Shown here one piece after another: positions 47,199 to 58,630 of a stretch of 64,000 bases of DNA (positions are counted from its first letter, which is position 1; every line of letters starts with the position of its first letter). The stretch lies in assembly GCA_037355855.1 (NCBI GenBank), contig CM074760.1, positions 7,122,501 through 7,186,500 of the forward strand. Direction: 5' to 3'. Below the pieces are notes generated by a model. That model saw nothing but the letters and a program-made list of their open reading frames with translations, made no database searches and was not told the origin of the DNA. This stretch comes from Pseudo-nitzschia pungens (Eukaryota > Bacillariophyta > Bacillariophyceae > Bacillariales > Bacillariaceae). The position numbers were made by a program, and so were the translations under genes.

Positions 47199-49196
47199 AC
47201 AATACTAGACAATAATAATGTTTGCAATACAATACAATACAAAAATACTACCCTACCAACACCTCTTGCTTGATATTAATGACAATGTTAAGGCAATTCC
47301 CCCCCCAACAACACAGATGAGTAATTTTTAACACAATTTCTTACTACTTCAATAATTCCAACAATAGACATTGCATCAGCTTTAAAACGGGGGGAGAACG
47401 AGAGGACAGTAAGGTCTTATCTATCCGCACCGTACTTGTCAGCGATTGCCGTCCCACCGTTACAAAAGCGGAATTCGAGTGGCGATTTGCGCATTTGTAT
47501 TGGACGAAGACGAAGAAGTCCGAACGTCTTTGATTCTCCTGCATTCGGTCCCGCATCTTTCCAGGACGGCACGAGGAGGCCTTGGAACAGCCTCGTGCTT
47601 GAGTTTCGACCCAAGCTTGTCGCTGAGGGTGGGTATTTCGTATTTCAGGAATATTCCCACACTCCTACTACTTGTTCTACAAAACGGAACGCAGCAATGA
47701 GCCTCCTATACAGAGAGTTAGAGTTGAAGGCTAATGAATACTACAAGTATAGTAGTAGCAGATTCCGCAAGAGCATTGAATCGAAAGAAACTATTCGTAC
47801 TAGTAGCTAGTTACTTGTGCCATTCATTATGTTGGTAGTTAGAGTGGACAAGAAACGGTCTCTCTTACTTTTCAAGGAATTTCCTGAGAATTGCATTTTC
47901 TTGTTTCTCTTGAACCCTTTACCAAAATGTGTGTTAGCTCAACCATTTGTTTTCCTGAGAACTGTTTGGGGAGTATCATCGAAACGACACAAGAAATAGC
48001 GAACAGTAATATTATTTCATGCTAGATTTTTTGATGAGTGGTTACTACTAGTAGGCAAGAAGAGTCGCATTCTTTGACTGAAAGCGAGAAACTGAGAATA
48101 GCAAAAATAGATTATTCTCATCTTGGCTATACAGCAACAACCACGGTGTCGAAAGAACTACTATTATTTCCATTGTTAAACCGCAACACTGGTATTCCAC
48201 TCATTCCATAATGATTATCCCGCACACCTGTTCCATGTAGCTTCTTGCGTTCATAAAGGCAATGGGTAACCTCTTGCAGATGTGCAGATCTAGAACTGCT
48301 GGTTTTTTGCCCAATTCTTGATTGATACCCGGAGGGTTTGATAAAGATGTTGCCCGTTGTTGCAAACTTCACTAATAAAAATATCCACTTGGGTGGATGG
48401 GACCATGAAGCCAATAGGAGCTTTGATTTTGATTTTGATTAGTAGGATTGCATTATTCTTTCTGGTGACGACGACTCTTGGTTAATTTGAAATTGCTCTC
48501 AATGGATGTGAATGGCAGAAGAAGTTAGTCTCTTATACCTTTAAGAGCTTACGTTTCAAGGATTTGGGAACTGGCATGCATCCATTACGTTTTTCAACCT
48601 GCATGTTGCTATCACAATTCGCATTTCTTTTCGTAACTTTTCCATTCACTGCGTTTTTCCAAGCCGCAGTTCGTTGCGAAAACATAATGTTGCAATACAA
48701 GTACGAGAGTAAAGTCAGTTTGATGTTCATACAAGATAATAATAACAATCGAAAGCAAGTACGTATACGAGTACGAAGTATTTTTGTACCATCCATGCTT
48801 TTGTTGACTCTCCCCTCCGAGAAAAAAACACAGCGTATCCTCAAGCAAGGGGTAAAGTAACTGGCGTATTATCTCTGTCTCTTCCACCACAGAATACGAC
48901 AAAAAAGGCGTCACAATATACACTAGAAGAAATTACCTGTGAGCCAGAAAAACATTCATCTACATTCGTGGAATCAGATTAAAATATCGACTATGTCAAT
49001 CTACTACGAAACTGCAGACGCGTTACATGACTGACAAAAAACCTATCCAAGTTGTTATGACTCCTTCACTGCAGAACACCTGCATGCACATCAAACGCTT
49101 GCTCCAGTGCCGACGATCGCAAGATCAGTTCTAAGGTTCTCATTGGCATGTCAGAAAGGAAAAGTACTCTGACTTCTGTAAAAAATAGTTACATTT
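47199..49196. other. Intergenic region, no gene recognised
   Basis: Two kilobases between the eL31 stop and the HECT gene stop. AT-rich with scattered TAGTAG and ACTAGTAG runs (~47745, ~48040) and a TTTTGA-type tandem near 48423-48440. ORFs here are short and unlike proteins. Confidence 0.55.
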
Positions 49197-52100
49197 TCAT
49201 GACAACTCGAAGCCTGCTCCCGATTCAATGGCATAAACCAATCTCTCCTTCATTACTTTTTCTGAACTGTATGTTGGTAGCTTCAGAACATTGAAGCAAG
49301 TTGACGCCGAGGGGAGTTTGTCTCCGTCTCTCATTATACCCACACGCTGAATTGTGAAAGGTGGAATTAGAGTTGCAAACCCCAAAGGTGGAGGTCTTTC
49401 ACATGACGTCACGAAACGAAGTAAATTCGCCTGTTGCTTACTCGTCATGCCCGAAAATACACTCCAAAAGCGAGTGACGTTTCGATCGATACTAGTGAAT
49501 CCACCAGCATAACGTGTATGGGCCCTCATATCCTCCACATCTATTTTTCCGTCGCTTGCGCCACTGATCAGGACCTGAAGTTCGGGCTCGTTGAAAATAT
49601 GCAACCAGGACTTGTCAATCACCTCCCAAAGGCCTTGAGTGAATGCTTCGGATTGCTCCTTGACACGGTCGACCACATAATATTTCGTAACAAGACCTTC
49701 CAAAAATGATCATGTCCGGGAGTATGTATAGAAACGTAGTATGTGCAGACCCAACAATGAAATAAAAATGATTAGTCATTGATCAAATCAAGGAGTTCTT
49801 GTTCCAGTTTTCAACCTTTGCACTTACCTATGTAACGATGCTTATTCGCATTCGTGACATCAACGTTGCCACCGTTTGGAAGTAATGGTATTTCTTTTGT
49901 TCCACCGAAGTCGTCGACTGATACTGTGAAACTTAGACATAAATCTTCCGCATCTCCTTCGTATGTTTTCAGGAACATCAAGTTGTTATAAAGTTGAGAG
50001 TCAATTGTACTCAGATCAGAAAACATATGTAGATAGTTATAATCGCCACGGAGAAAGCTCAGGAAAAAGTGAGCAAATTGAGGATGAACTGTGATGGACT
50101 CATACAGCGACTTGCCCAATATGCGTCCCAAGAACTTGAAGAGTCCAATATGATCTAAACCATGGGCTGCACCTGACGATGGGTTAGGATACATGCAATT
50201 ATCTTCTGTGACGCGAAACAGAGCATAATTTGGATCGAAAGCAATAGCACACAAATCTGTCCAAAACTCTTTGAATAATCCCCCAGCGTCAATACCAGAC
50301 TCTTTCGCGCCGGCCTCGTTGTAGTATTGGATCGATATACGTTGGCGCATGTCCCTTCCGAGGTTATTCATTGTCGCAAGACCATCTTCAAGAATACGGC
50401 CGCGAGTAATGCGAACAGGTATTCCCGGTTTCAATGGGTTGGTATGGAAAGGATTTGTACTATTTTCTCCCTGGATTTGGGCTCTGTTCGTGTAAACGAT
50501 GCGCTCGAAAAGGCGCAAGCGGCGCTTGAAAGATACAAGAAATGGACACACTCTCAACACAGGAGCGTTCAACAAGGAAATGTAGTCATTTTCCGTCTTA
50601 CATGCCCGCAGTTCTTTTTCCATTAAATCACTTACGATCCAAAGGTTAGGCACACAAATCAATCTACGACTTGATCGGTCGTACAGATCCCACATAGACT
50701 TCGAGGAAGCTTTGATCAACGCCAATCCAAAATAATTTGCTTCTCTGCCAAAAAATTTTGTGTCTGAGTTCGACAAATAAGCTTCATCGACACAGCATGC
50801 TTTGTATAGTAGGTGTTTGAGGATGACTATACATCGCCGGATTTGGTGTATTGGTAGTGGTCGTTCCATATCGTGGATTTCTGTATCATCAGTGAGAATC
50901 AATTGATGCGAAAGGCCTTCAACGAAGAGATAAAATATCCCCGGACAATCATCTCCTTCTTTACCATATACAGGACGAATGCAAAGACTTTTCATGGGGA
51001 TTTGCTCTACTGTTGGATTCATCTTTTCACCCTGTATCATACTCCACGAGAAACGCAAAAAGTCCGTGGAAAAGCATAGGACGTTGAGAATACTCTGCAC
51101 ACAAGGCTCTGGTGATATCGTTGCGACCTCCCTCTTCGAATCCTTCCTTGATGTCCGCTTCTGGCGAACGATGTCTTCACCACCACTCCCTCCCCACCGC
51201 GCAATCACAATACCGTATAAACGACAAAGTACCTTGAATAGTTGTGGAGAGTACGATTGCCGCTGCTGATCAACCTTTGAGGTTGTAGACGGTAACGGTG
51301 TCGCAGCTAGTAACACCGCTTTCGCTGATCTTTTTTCAGTTCCACCTAGGGCCAAACTTCGCGAGACAGAAGACGCATTAATGAGTTTCCCGCCTTGAGA
51401 AGAGTCACTTGCGTTTGTTTGGCGAGCTTTATTCTCATTGCCCTTGTTACTATTCAAGATTTTTGATACTCCCTTACTCAAATTTCGCGCCCATACACTT
51501 GTTTTCCAAAAGGATCTATTCCGATCAACCCGTGCTTCCTTGGCCGCCAAGGATGCCACGCTGCTAGTCCTCGCTTCGGATAGTTCCTTTTCCATTTTTA
51601 AATCCTCGTCAGTTTTGCCCTTCAGAATCTCTTCCGTTCGGAGAAGAATTGGGTCCATTGCACACTGAAATAGTTTTCGGACCCAGCTATCGGCTGCTAA
51701 CAAACGACAGTGCTCCAGAATGATCGGGGATATGACAACTGGAGAATGGTGCCCACCGTCAGTAACCCACTCTACTACGGAGTCGCGACAGGAAAAGGTG
51801 CTGATAGGAATGGCATCCACGAGACTGGCGAGAAACCTATAGTATGTGACGGAAGCCTCAAAATCAACTTCCACCCGTTGCGAACCACTTAATTGTCTAC
51901 AAGATCTACCAACTTGGATCATGTTGGCTAGAAGACACTGAATGGGAATGGCATTGGATTTTTTCAATGGTATGTCATCACACAAGATCAATTCAACTTC
52001 CCCAGCATTCAACTCTCTCAGGTGAACCTTGGTGAAGCTTTTGATCAAGGATATAAGAAACAGCTCCCGATTACCATGATGCAAAGAATCGTGTTCGTCA

Positions 52101-53332
52101 ATCGAAACCATCACTCTTATGGCTGACTCAGAAACTTTCCACGTCAAGATAGGTACGGTCAAGATTTCCGAAACGAATCGCGACATCAATAATTCGCCTC
52201 GATTCTGATGTTCATTGGTAAAGGTTTGAATGATTCCTACAATTGTTTGAAAAAGTGCATCCGCTTGCTCTCGTTGTTTCATGGGGATACACGACTCTCG
52301 GAGTGTCGACGACGTCACGGGATTTGGTGCCCCACCTGTCGTATATACCAAGTGATGGCGTAACAGCGATATCAAGTCTAACGGTGATGTTTTGTTCACC
52401 GCGTAGCTCTGCGACTTTATTTCTATAGTTGGCCTTTCGTTTTTTGAGCGTTCCGTTGTGAAAAGGAGGGAATAGCAAAGTTTCAAGATCGAAGCGTTAC
52501 TATCACTATCAGAGTTCGCAGTTTGCGTGGTGCTGGTCAATCTTGGCGTTGTTATCGCTTTTAAAAAGTCGAGACACGACTTCTGCACTGCATAATTCAC
52601 CAAAGGATTTGTGACTGTGAACAAAGCCAATCTAACCATAGACTGGATTCTTTTCATCCCATTGGGCGACTGGAGCCATACAGCAAATGGATTGACATTT
52701 TCGTCTGGAGATGAAAGCCCAGGAATCAAGACCAAATCATAGATTTTTTGGACCAATCTTGAGTGTCTTTCATTATCCCGAAACTTGATGAAAACTTCGC
52801 AGTCTTGCTTGGTGTTAATCTTATAAGGAATGGATTGCGACAAAAAGACTACCTGCTGGCAGAGTGCTGTAGACGTAGCCGGAGGTGGAATGTAATCAGT
52901 GTTTGCTTTTTCTTTCAATATATCCCTCAATGTAGACAGATCTTGCAATCGACTAGTTAGAAGAGCAGTCTGTTCATCGATCAGCATGCAGTTGGATCTA
53001 TGCGCTCTGTAAAAGGATTGTATCTTTGTACATGCTGTCTTCTGAGCCTGAGCTTCAAGTCGTTGTTGACGTTGCGCGTTAGCGATCTCCACAGCAGATA
53101 ATTTCTTGGTACTTGACGGAAAGCTTGCACTATTCTTTGTGCCAGTTCCATTTCCAGGTTTCGTTACATTCACTGTCGATTTCGATGTTTCTATCGAATC
53201 TTGCTTCTTCGTTTCATCCTTTTTCTGTTGCTGCGCTCTCTTCTGTTGTTCTTGTTTCAGTTTTCGGCGCCTCTCCCGGTTAGCATCCTGTCGCCTACGG
53301 CTTGCGTTGCCACTTAGCTCTTCGGCAAACAT
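49197..53332 (-). CDS. IQ-motif HECT-type E3 ubiquitin ligase (UBE3B/UBE3C-like)
   Basis: Exons 49828-53332 and 49197-49696; 1334 residues, ATG at 53332. The N-terminus is a basic coil (RRRKLKQEQQKRAQQQKK) followed by an IQ calmodulin-binding motif (~101-112, TKIQSFYRAHR), the arrangement of UBE3B/UBE3C, yeast Hul5 and plant UPL6/7. The HECT domain occupies the last ~370 residues: DAGGLFKEFWTDL, FKFLGRILGKSLYES, the splice inside HRYIG|LVTKYYVVDRVKEQ, NEPELQVLISG, and the catalytic Cys1302 in STCFNVLKLPTYSS. It takes ubiquitin from an E2 as a Cys thioester and passes it to substrates; Hul5-type members act on stalled or misfolded proteasome clients. No frame break over 4 kb. Confidence 0.93.
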
Positions 53333-53919
53333 TGTGCAATCAGGTAATTGGGTGGAGACTGAAAATACCTCGGCACGATGCTTCTTGGCCGACAGCGGAC
53401 AAGTTCTAACAGATGCTATTGTTTTGTTGACGTCGTTGTTTGGAACTGGAAGGTATTCAGTAGTATCATTATTATGCGTGATAAGATATTACTCATTTTA
53501 AAAGACATGATTGATTCCATCATCTGACTTCGACATACCGGTAAGGTTACCGGTAGACATTATTTGCGATAGACTTTTTAGAGCAATCTTGGCAAAGGAT
53601 TGACTGATCGGACTCATTAGTATTGCTTATGTGTAACTTACCGATGACTGTTCTTCCCGCGATTGTTTTCGCCAAACAAGTAAGTTACGTTAGACTGGAT
53701 TGAAAATTCTAGTCATGGTCAAACGTTAAAAATGATATTTCTGAGGGTCGCATCTCGTTCTCCCGCTATGATAACTTTCTCACAGCAAGTTCTTCAGCGG
53801 CTGTTACAGTCCAGAAAATGTCATAGTGCAGCCTCCTCCCTTTCCTCTTGTTCTCTGTTCTCTTGTTCTCTGTTCCGGAACGGGAGATGTTTTCACAAAT
53901 CAAAGCAAACTGAAGAAAC
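53333..53919. other. Divergent intergenic region with a strong dyad
   Basis: It separates the HECT ligase (-) and the dioxygenase (+) genes. The main feature is the 20-bp inverted repeat at 53536-53555. Confidence 0.6.
53536..53555. promoter_or_regulatory. 20-bp dyad TACCGGTAA-GG-TTACCGGTA
   Basis: Perfect 9-bp arms around a GG spacer. This is the longest extension of the recurring GTAA-NN-TTAC motif. It lies midway between two divergent genes, 204 bp from the HECT start codon and 365 bp from the dioxygenase start codon. Function inferred. Confidence 0.5.
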
Positions 53920-55905
53920 ATGATTAGGTTCCCGCTGTGTTCGATCGGCGTGGTGTACCTTACTATCCTGTCTCTTATCTTTCGTACGGCGCAATGCGAG
54001 ACAAGAACCGAAAATGATTCGTGGCATTCGAATTTGTCGTTGGTCATTCATCGAAATGGTGAAGTTGACCCCTGTGGAACAACCGAAGTCGGATCCGTAG
54101 ATAGTGAATTCGTCGAGAGCTTGTCCACTGCGAAGAACAAGTACGACATGGAGACGCTTCTGACAGATAATATTGCCAGAGCACTAGAGAACGGATTATC
54201 CAAATCCAGGTGTGGACGCGAGACTGACAACAACGACAGCAACTACGAGTACGAATATTTATACAGACATTGCGATAGAGGTCCCGAGAAGACTCCCATC
54301 CTGCTGGATCACGGAAAACTTGTAAGCACTGCAGTTGATACTCTTCCCTGTCGATTTTATACCCGGGAAGGGTTGCGAATCCAAAATGTGGAGCAATTGA
54401 AAAGACTGACCGAAAAGGCCAAATCAATCCCATCGCAATCCTGTGCAAATCCGCAAGGTGGCGACGATGCATGCGAAACGCCAGAAATCCATTTGTACGC
54501 AGTCCCTGCTGGTCGTGTGTTTCTTTTCGCACCAGCCTACATCGGAGAAACATTTGAATTGGACCACTTGACTCTCTTGCCGGATGAAACAAAACCAATC
54601 GTGCTAAAGGTATTGTCAACGAGTCCTAAGGTGTTTGATATTTTGCATGTTTTCACCGAAGAAGAAGCCGCCGAAGTGGTGAAACGAGCCCTTGCCGAGA
54701 CATCGCCTACCCACAAAATCAAAAGAAGCACCACCGGAACGACTACTCAGGGCAATATTTTCAACAAACGGACCAGCGAGAATGGTTTCGATACACACGG
54801 TGAGGTTGCCTTGGCACTGAAGAAACGAATATTCGAAGTTTTAGGATACGATGAATACTGGAACGGCCACGATGATGGTTTGCAGGTCCTGAGGTACAAG
54901 TGAGTATCATGCATTAGTCCAGACTGTTACTGATTTGAGAAGAAAGAATGACTTTCATCGACAGAAATTCCAAATCTTACAACTCCTCTCCCTTCTTGTC
55001 TCTCGATGCTTGACGACAAATAATCTTCTTCGCAATCCGACAGTCTCACCAAGGCGTATACACCTCATATGGACTATCTTCCGGCTCGTACAAAATCATC
55101 CTTCGACTACAGATCAGACCGGAAAGGAGGCAACCGATATGCAACTGTTTTGTTATACATGACTGATATGCCAGAAGGTGGTGGTGGAGAAACAGGTAAG
55201 CATCGTGCACAATGGCTGGATGGTACTGTTTGGAGTGCTGGTTGGGGTCTAATATTCTTAACTCACGTGTTGTTTCCGACACTGGGGTCACATGGGCATC
55301 TGCAATGAACAGTCTTTGCCAAGACATGGCCAGAGGGAGAAATTCAATCTGAAGAGGATGCACTAAAAGAGTTGCGAGCGTCAGGTGACGCCGAACGAGC
55401 TGGAATTGTACAAGGATCATGGGAAGAGGAAATGGTTGCAACCTGTCGATCTCGACTTTCGATTCGCCCCCATGCCGGACGTGCCATACTTTTTTACTCT
55501 CAGCTTCCGAACGGAGAGGAAGACGAGATGTCCTTGCACGGTGGCTGCCCCGTTCTAACGGGGGACAAGTGGGCTGCCAATTTGTGGGTATGGAACACTC
55601 CCCGAGAAGATTTTGAAGGAGCTCCAATGAGGGATGATTTGACAGCGGAAGAAGTCAAAAGTCTAAACAAAAACAGAGTAAACCCTCAACTTCATGCGAT
55701 TTTCACTAATTCTGGAACCGACCCAGCAATGAAGAATGCAGAGCTCTACTACGACGAAGCAATGTTCTGGGGCAAGTTGGGACACGGTGACGAAAACTTG
55801 GCTGCCAATACTTACGAAGGACACAGGTGGAATATCAAGGTGGGCGGCAAGGTAGTGAAGTCTTGGGTGATCAGTGCAGCTGAAGAACAGGTGTTTCGTA
55901 TTTAG
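53920..55905 (+). CDS. Prolyl-4-hydroxylase-like 2-oxoglutarate/Fe(II) dioxygenase, secretory
   Basis: Exons 53920-54899, 55044-55195 and 55313-55905; 574 residues. A signal peptide (CSIGVVYLTILSLIF) is followed by a ~240-residue region of unknown role. The catalytic fold is in the C-terminal ~330 residues. Iron ligands are His335 and Asp337 (AYTPHMDYL) and His453 (SLHGGCPV); Lys463 (GDKWAANLWVWN) would bind 2-oxoglutarate. The RYATVLLYMTD and GGGGETVF strands are also typical. The second intron interrupts the GGET motif. Prolyl 4-hydroxylases modify secreted and cell-wall proteins in the ER; the substrate here is unknown. It is longer at both ends than plant P4Hs. Its stop is 89 bp from the convergent fucosyltransferase-like gene. 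Confidence 0.88.
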
Positions 55906-55994
55906 AGGAGTAATTACTTGTTTCCGTCTTGATTGAAAAAATTATGGTTAGTAATCGTTATTGACTTATCGACGTGCTCTCCTCGGGGGGACTT

Positions 55995-57792
55995 CTATGA
56001 TGGTCTCAAATCTATCATGGTCGTACAGTTGCTGCAGCGCGGATCCAAAATGGACTGTCTTAGTTCGTTCATTAGCTGACTCCAATTGCTTGCAGTAGTC
56101 AAAACAAAGTCATTGGCTTCCATCGCCACAAGTAGAGAGCCAAGAGCGAGTAGACCCGCCTTTCCATTCAAGGCCTTGGCCATCTTCGGGCTACCGTTGT
56201 ATTCGTTGATTCGATGACTGCTGGTGTCTACCAGAAACTGGTCTACGAATAGATTCCATCCTGGAGGTAGTGCCTTTTTGAACTCCTTGACGGCTTCTGG
56301 ATCTTCTGTGGCCAAGTATATATTTGCTGTTCTGTTGGCGCGTACCATGTTTTTCTGTGTCATAGACGTGGCTGAATTTTCTCGCTCGTCTAGAATTTGA
56401 TTTACAGCCTCGATGTAATCAGAAATTTCAACCTTTTTCCTACAATTAGACAGCCGAACAGTGCGTAGAACGAATTGTTTGATTATCAGAGGATGCACTT
56501 GGATCTATTATATTGGTAGCAAAACAAAGAATCATTATAGTATAGCAATCGCACAAGCAAGCACACGAATGTACGTACATCTCGGGCCGTATTTTGCGTC
56601 TTTTCCCTTGGTATGTTTGTATTTTATCTCCTGTGGGGAAGCAATAAGAAACAACTTTCCAATTAGTACCACGATCTTTTCTTCAAGACTTGAAAGTGGT
56701 CAGCTTACAAATTTCTCACAATCCATACTTACCCCATCGTATATGTACAGTAATGAGATCCACCGGAACTTCATTCTTGCCCCCAAAGACAATGCTGAGT
56801 TGCCGTTCTGCCTCTTCCACCACCAACGGTGTTAGACGCAGAAAGAGGGACTCCACAACCGCGGTTTGCAATAGTTGTTCTCCTCCGTTTTTCTTGGACG
56901 GGAGCATTTGCGACACATAATCCTCGTTGGGTACCATGACATTGCCGTTGGGCTTACTCAAACTATGCTCGTGATCAAAGTCCGGATTCGCAATGGCATA
57001 TTCCACATCTCCGGGACAATTCAGTTCGGACGCAGCAAAATAGCATCGCATGGGCGACCCTCGGAGCGCATCGAAATAAGACGCATCTTTTCTCTCGTTT
57101 GCGTTGGTGTCAGGGCGGTTATTGCCGCATTTGCTTTGGTCCAGCCACGTCCAATTTCCTACCGTTCGAATGCGTCGGTTTGTTTCTATCCCGTTGCCAA
57201 GAGCTTGGGCGTAGATGTGGAGGTCACTCCCAAGACCAAATCGATTGCGGTACACAAAGGTCGATACAGGGATGGAACAGTTGGATTGGTGCTGGAGAAT
57301 ATTCTTTGTAAGGTCAAGACTGGGGGAAAGGTTGGTCCAATCGTATCGCAAACGAAGTTGCCTAGGTTTGAGTTGCGCAGTGTTTGCATCCCAAGTTTCC
57401 GTTGCAGATGATGCTCGGATCGACCGGCTTTTTGTATTCTTCTCTTGCAGATTTTTGCGATGCGCTTCCAACACTAACTCATACCAATTATCAAACGAGT
57501 GCGTCGAACCGTTTCGGTCCTTCCATTGGATCTCCGCCATCGCCACTATCGAAGTATGGTGCTTGTACGTCACACACGACGCGAGCACAACCACTGCGAT
57601 CAATGTTCCGACCAATCGCGATGGGAAGGTCCTGGAATTTTCACCATGATGAAGTAGCAATCTTTTCCCTTTGCTCCGTCGATCAAAAGTGTTGGTTGCA
57701 AAAGCAGGGTGGACACTCGCGTCGTTTCTGTTGCTTTCCGTCATTGTTGGTGCTGTGTTCACAAAGTTGACCGATCTTAATGTACTTTCCAT
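55995..57792 (-). CDS. Fucosyltransferase-like type II membrane glycosyltransferase
   Basis: Exons 56733-57792, 56579-56630 and 55995-56439; 518 residues from the ATG at 57792 (a GTG lies 30 bp upstream). A cytosolic tail is followed by one membrane span (VGTLIAVVVLASCVTY), fitting a Golgi type II enzyme. GLGSDLHIYAQALGNGI resembles the acceptor-side loop of alpha-1,6-fucosyltransferases. HIRWGDK, split by the first intron, matches their H-x-R-x-D/G-D-K nucleotide-sugar motif. IYLATEDPEAVKEFKK and the FVLTTASNWSQLM strand complete a GT-B C-terminal half. The 52-nt middle exon restores IQTYQGKRRKIRPE. GT23-like membership is the best fit; the donor (GDP-fucose) is inferred, and protein O-fucosyltransferases are an alternative. 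Confidence 0.68.
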
Positions 57793-58105
57793 CGTTTCAG
57801 CTGAATCATCAAAAACACACACCGATCAATACTAAGAGGCGAATGATCCTCAAATCGTCATTCCTGTCGGTACATCGACTCGAGTTTATACAGCGGAATA
57901 ATGATTGATCATATCTCCTTGACTTTGCTTTTACTTCCAACGTGTACAGGTACTCCAACCGGTACTCGTACGGGTAAGTTACGTGTACGGTAAGGTTAAG
58001 ATCTTACTTCAGAAAATTTGAAATTCAAAATTTCTCTCTAAAAACAAGAAACAACGGGACATCCTTTCCTGTCTCTCAACAATGTTTACAACATCATCAA
58101 ACAGG
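57793..58105. other. 5' flank of the fucosyltransferase-like gene
   Basis: About 310 bp, AT-rich, with GTAC and GTAAGGTTAAG words near 57985-58000. No ORF of note. Confidence 0.5.
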
Positions 58106-58357
58106 TCACAAGTTCACCCAATCCCGCATAACGAATAACGAATCATCATAGGGTGCAAGTTCATAGACTGAAATAGTTCCAACGTTTCCCCAAAGCGAGC
58201 ACTGTAACTTGTTCCGTGACTTCACTTTCATCTTCGTGCCGTCGAAACTTGGACCAACCGTAAAAAACTTGGGTCTCTGGGCCAAGAAAATATGATCAAC
58301 CGTAAGTAGTTTTGAAATCACCGATGGGTTATGTTTGACGTGTGAGATAAACTTAGT
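58106..58357 (-). CDS. Possible terminal exon of an unrecognised minus-strand gene
   Basis: After a TTTGTAG acceptor (exon from 58357) there is an open stretch of 83 residues to a TGA at 58106. Composition looks protein-like: LTVDHIFLAQRPKFFTVGPS, then KLQCSLWGNVGTISVYELAP, ending FVMRDWVNL. Further upstream on the same strand (~58440-58600) another open stretch reads like a membrane segment (VAASGSFLLFATRSLVFYF), but I could not find a donor that joins the two in frame. No family recognised. It could be a real small gene overlapping the Nup58 promoter or chance. Confidence 0.3.
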   Translation of the reverse strand, partial: TKFISHVKHNPSVISKLLTVDHIFLAQRPKFFTVGPSFDGTKMKVKSRNKLQCSLWGNVGTISVYELAPYDDSLFVMRDWVNL

Positions 58358-58630
58358 CTACAAACGGAGGCGGCATCAAGGATAAGTCACTGAAGGCAAC
58401 GCGCATGCTACCGAAGAGGTGATATCTCACAAGATATAACGACCGAAAAGGAAGTAGAATACTAAGGATCGCGTGGCGAACAGCAGAAAAGAGCCACTGG
58501 CAGCGACAACTCCATCATTTTTGAATTTGCCCACTGCATAGTTTATCGAAAAGAAACCACCCGAAGAGCAACTCGGACCTTTCCTCTTCTGTAATTAAAT
58601 TTCAATACCACCAACAGCACGCTGAATAAA

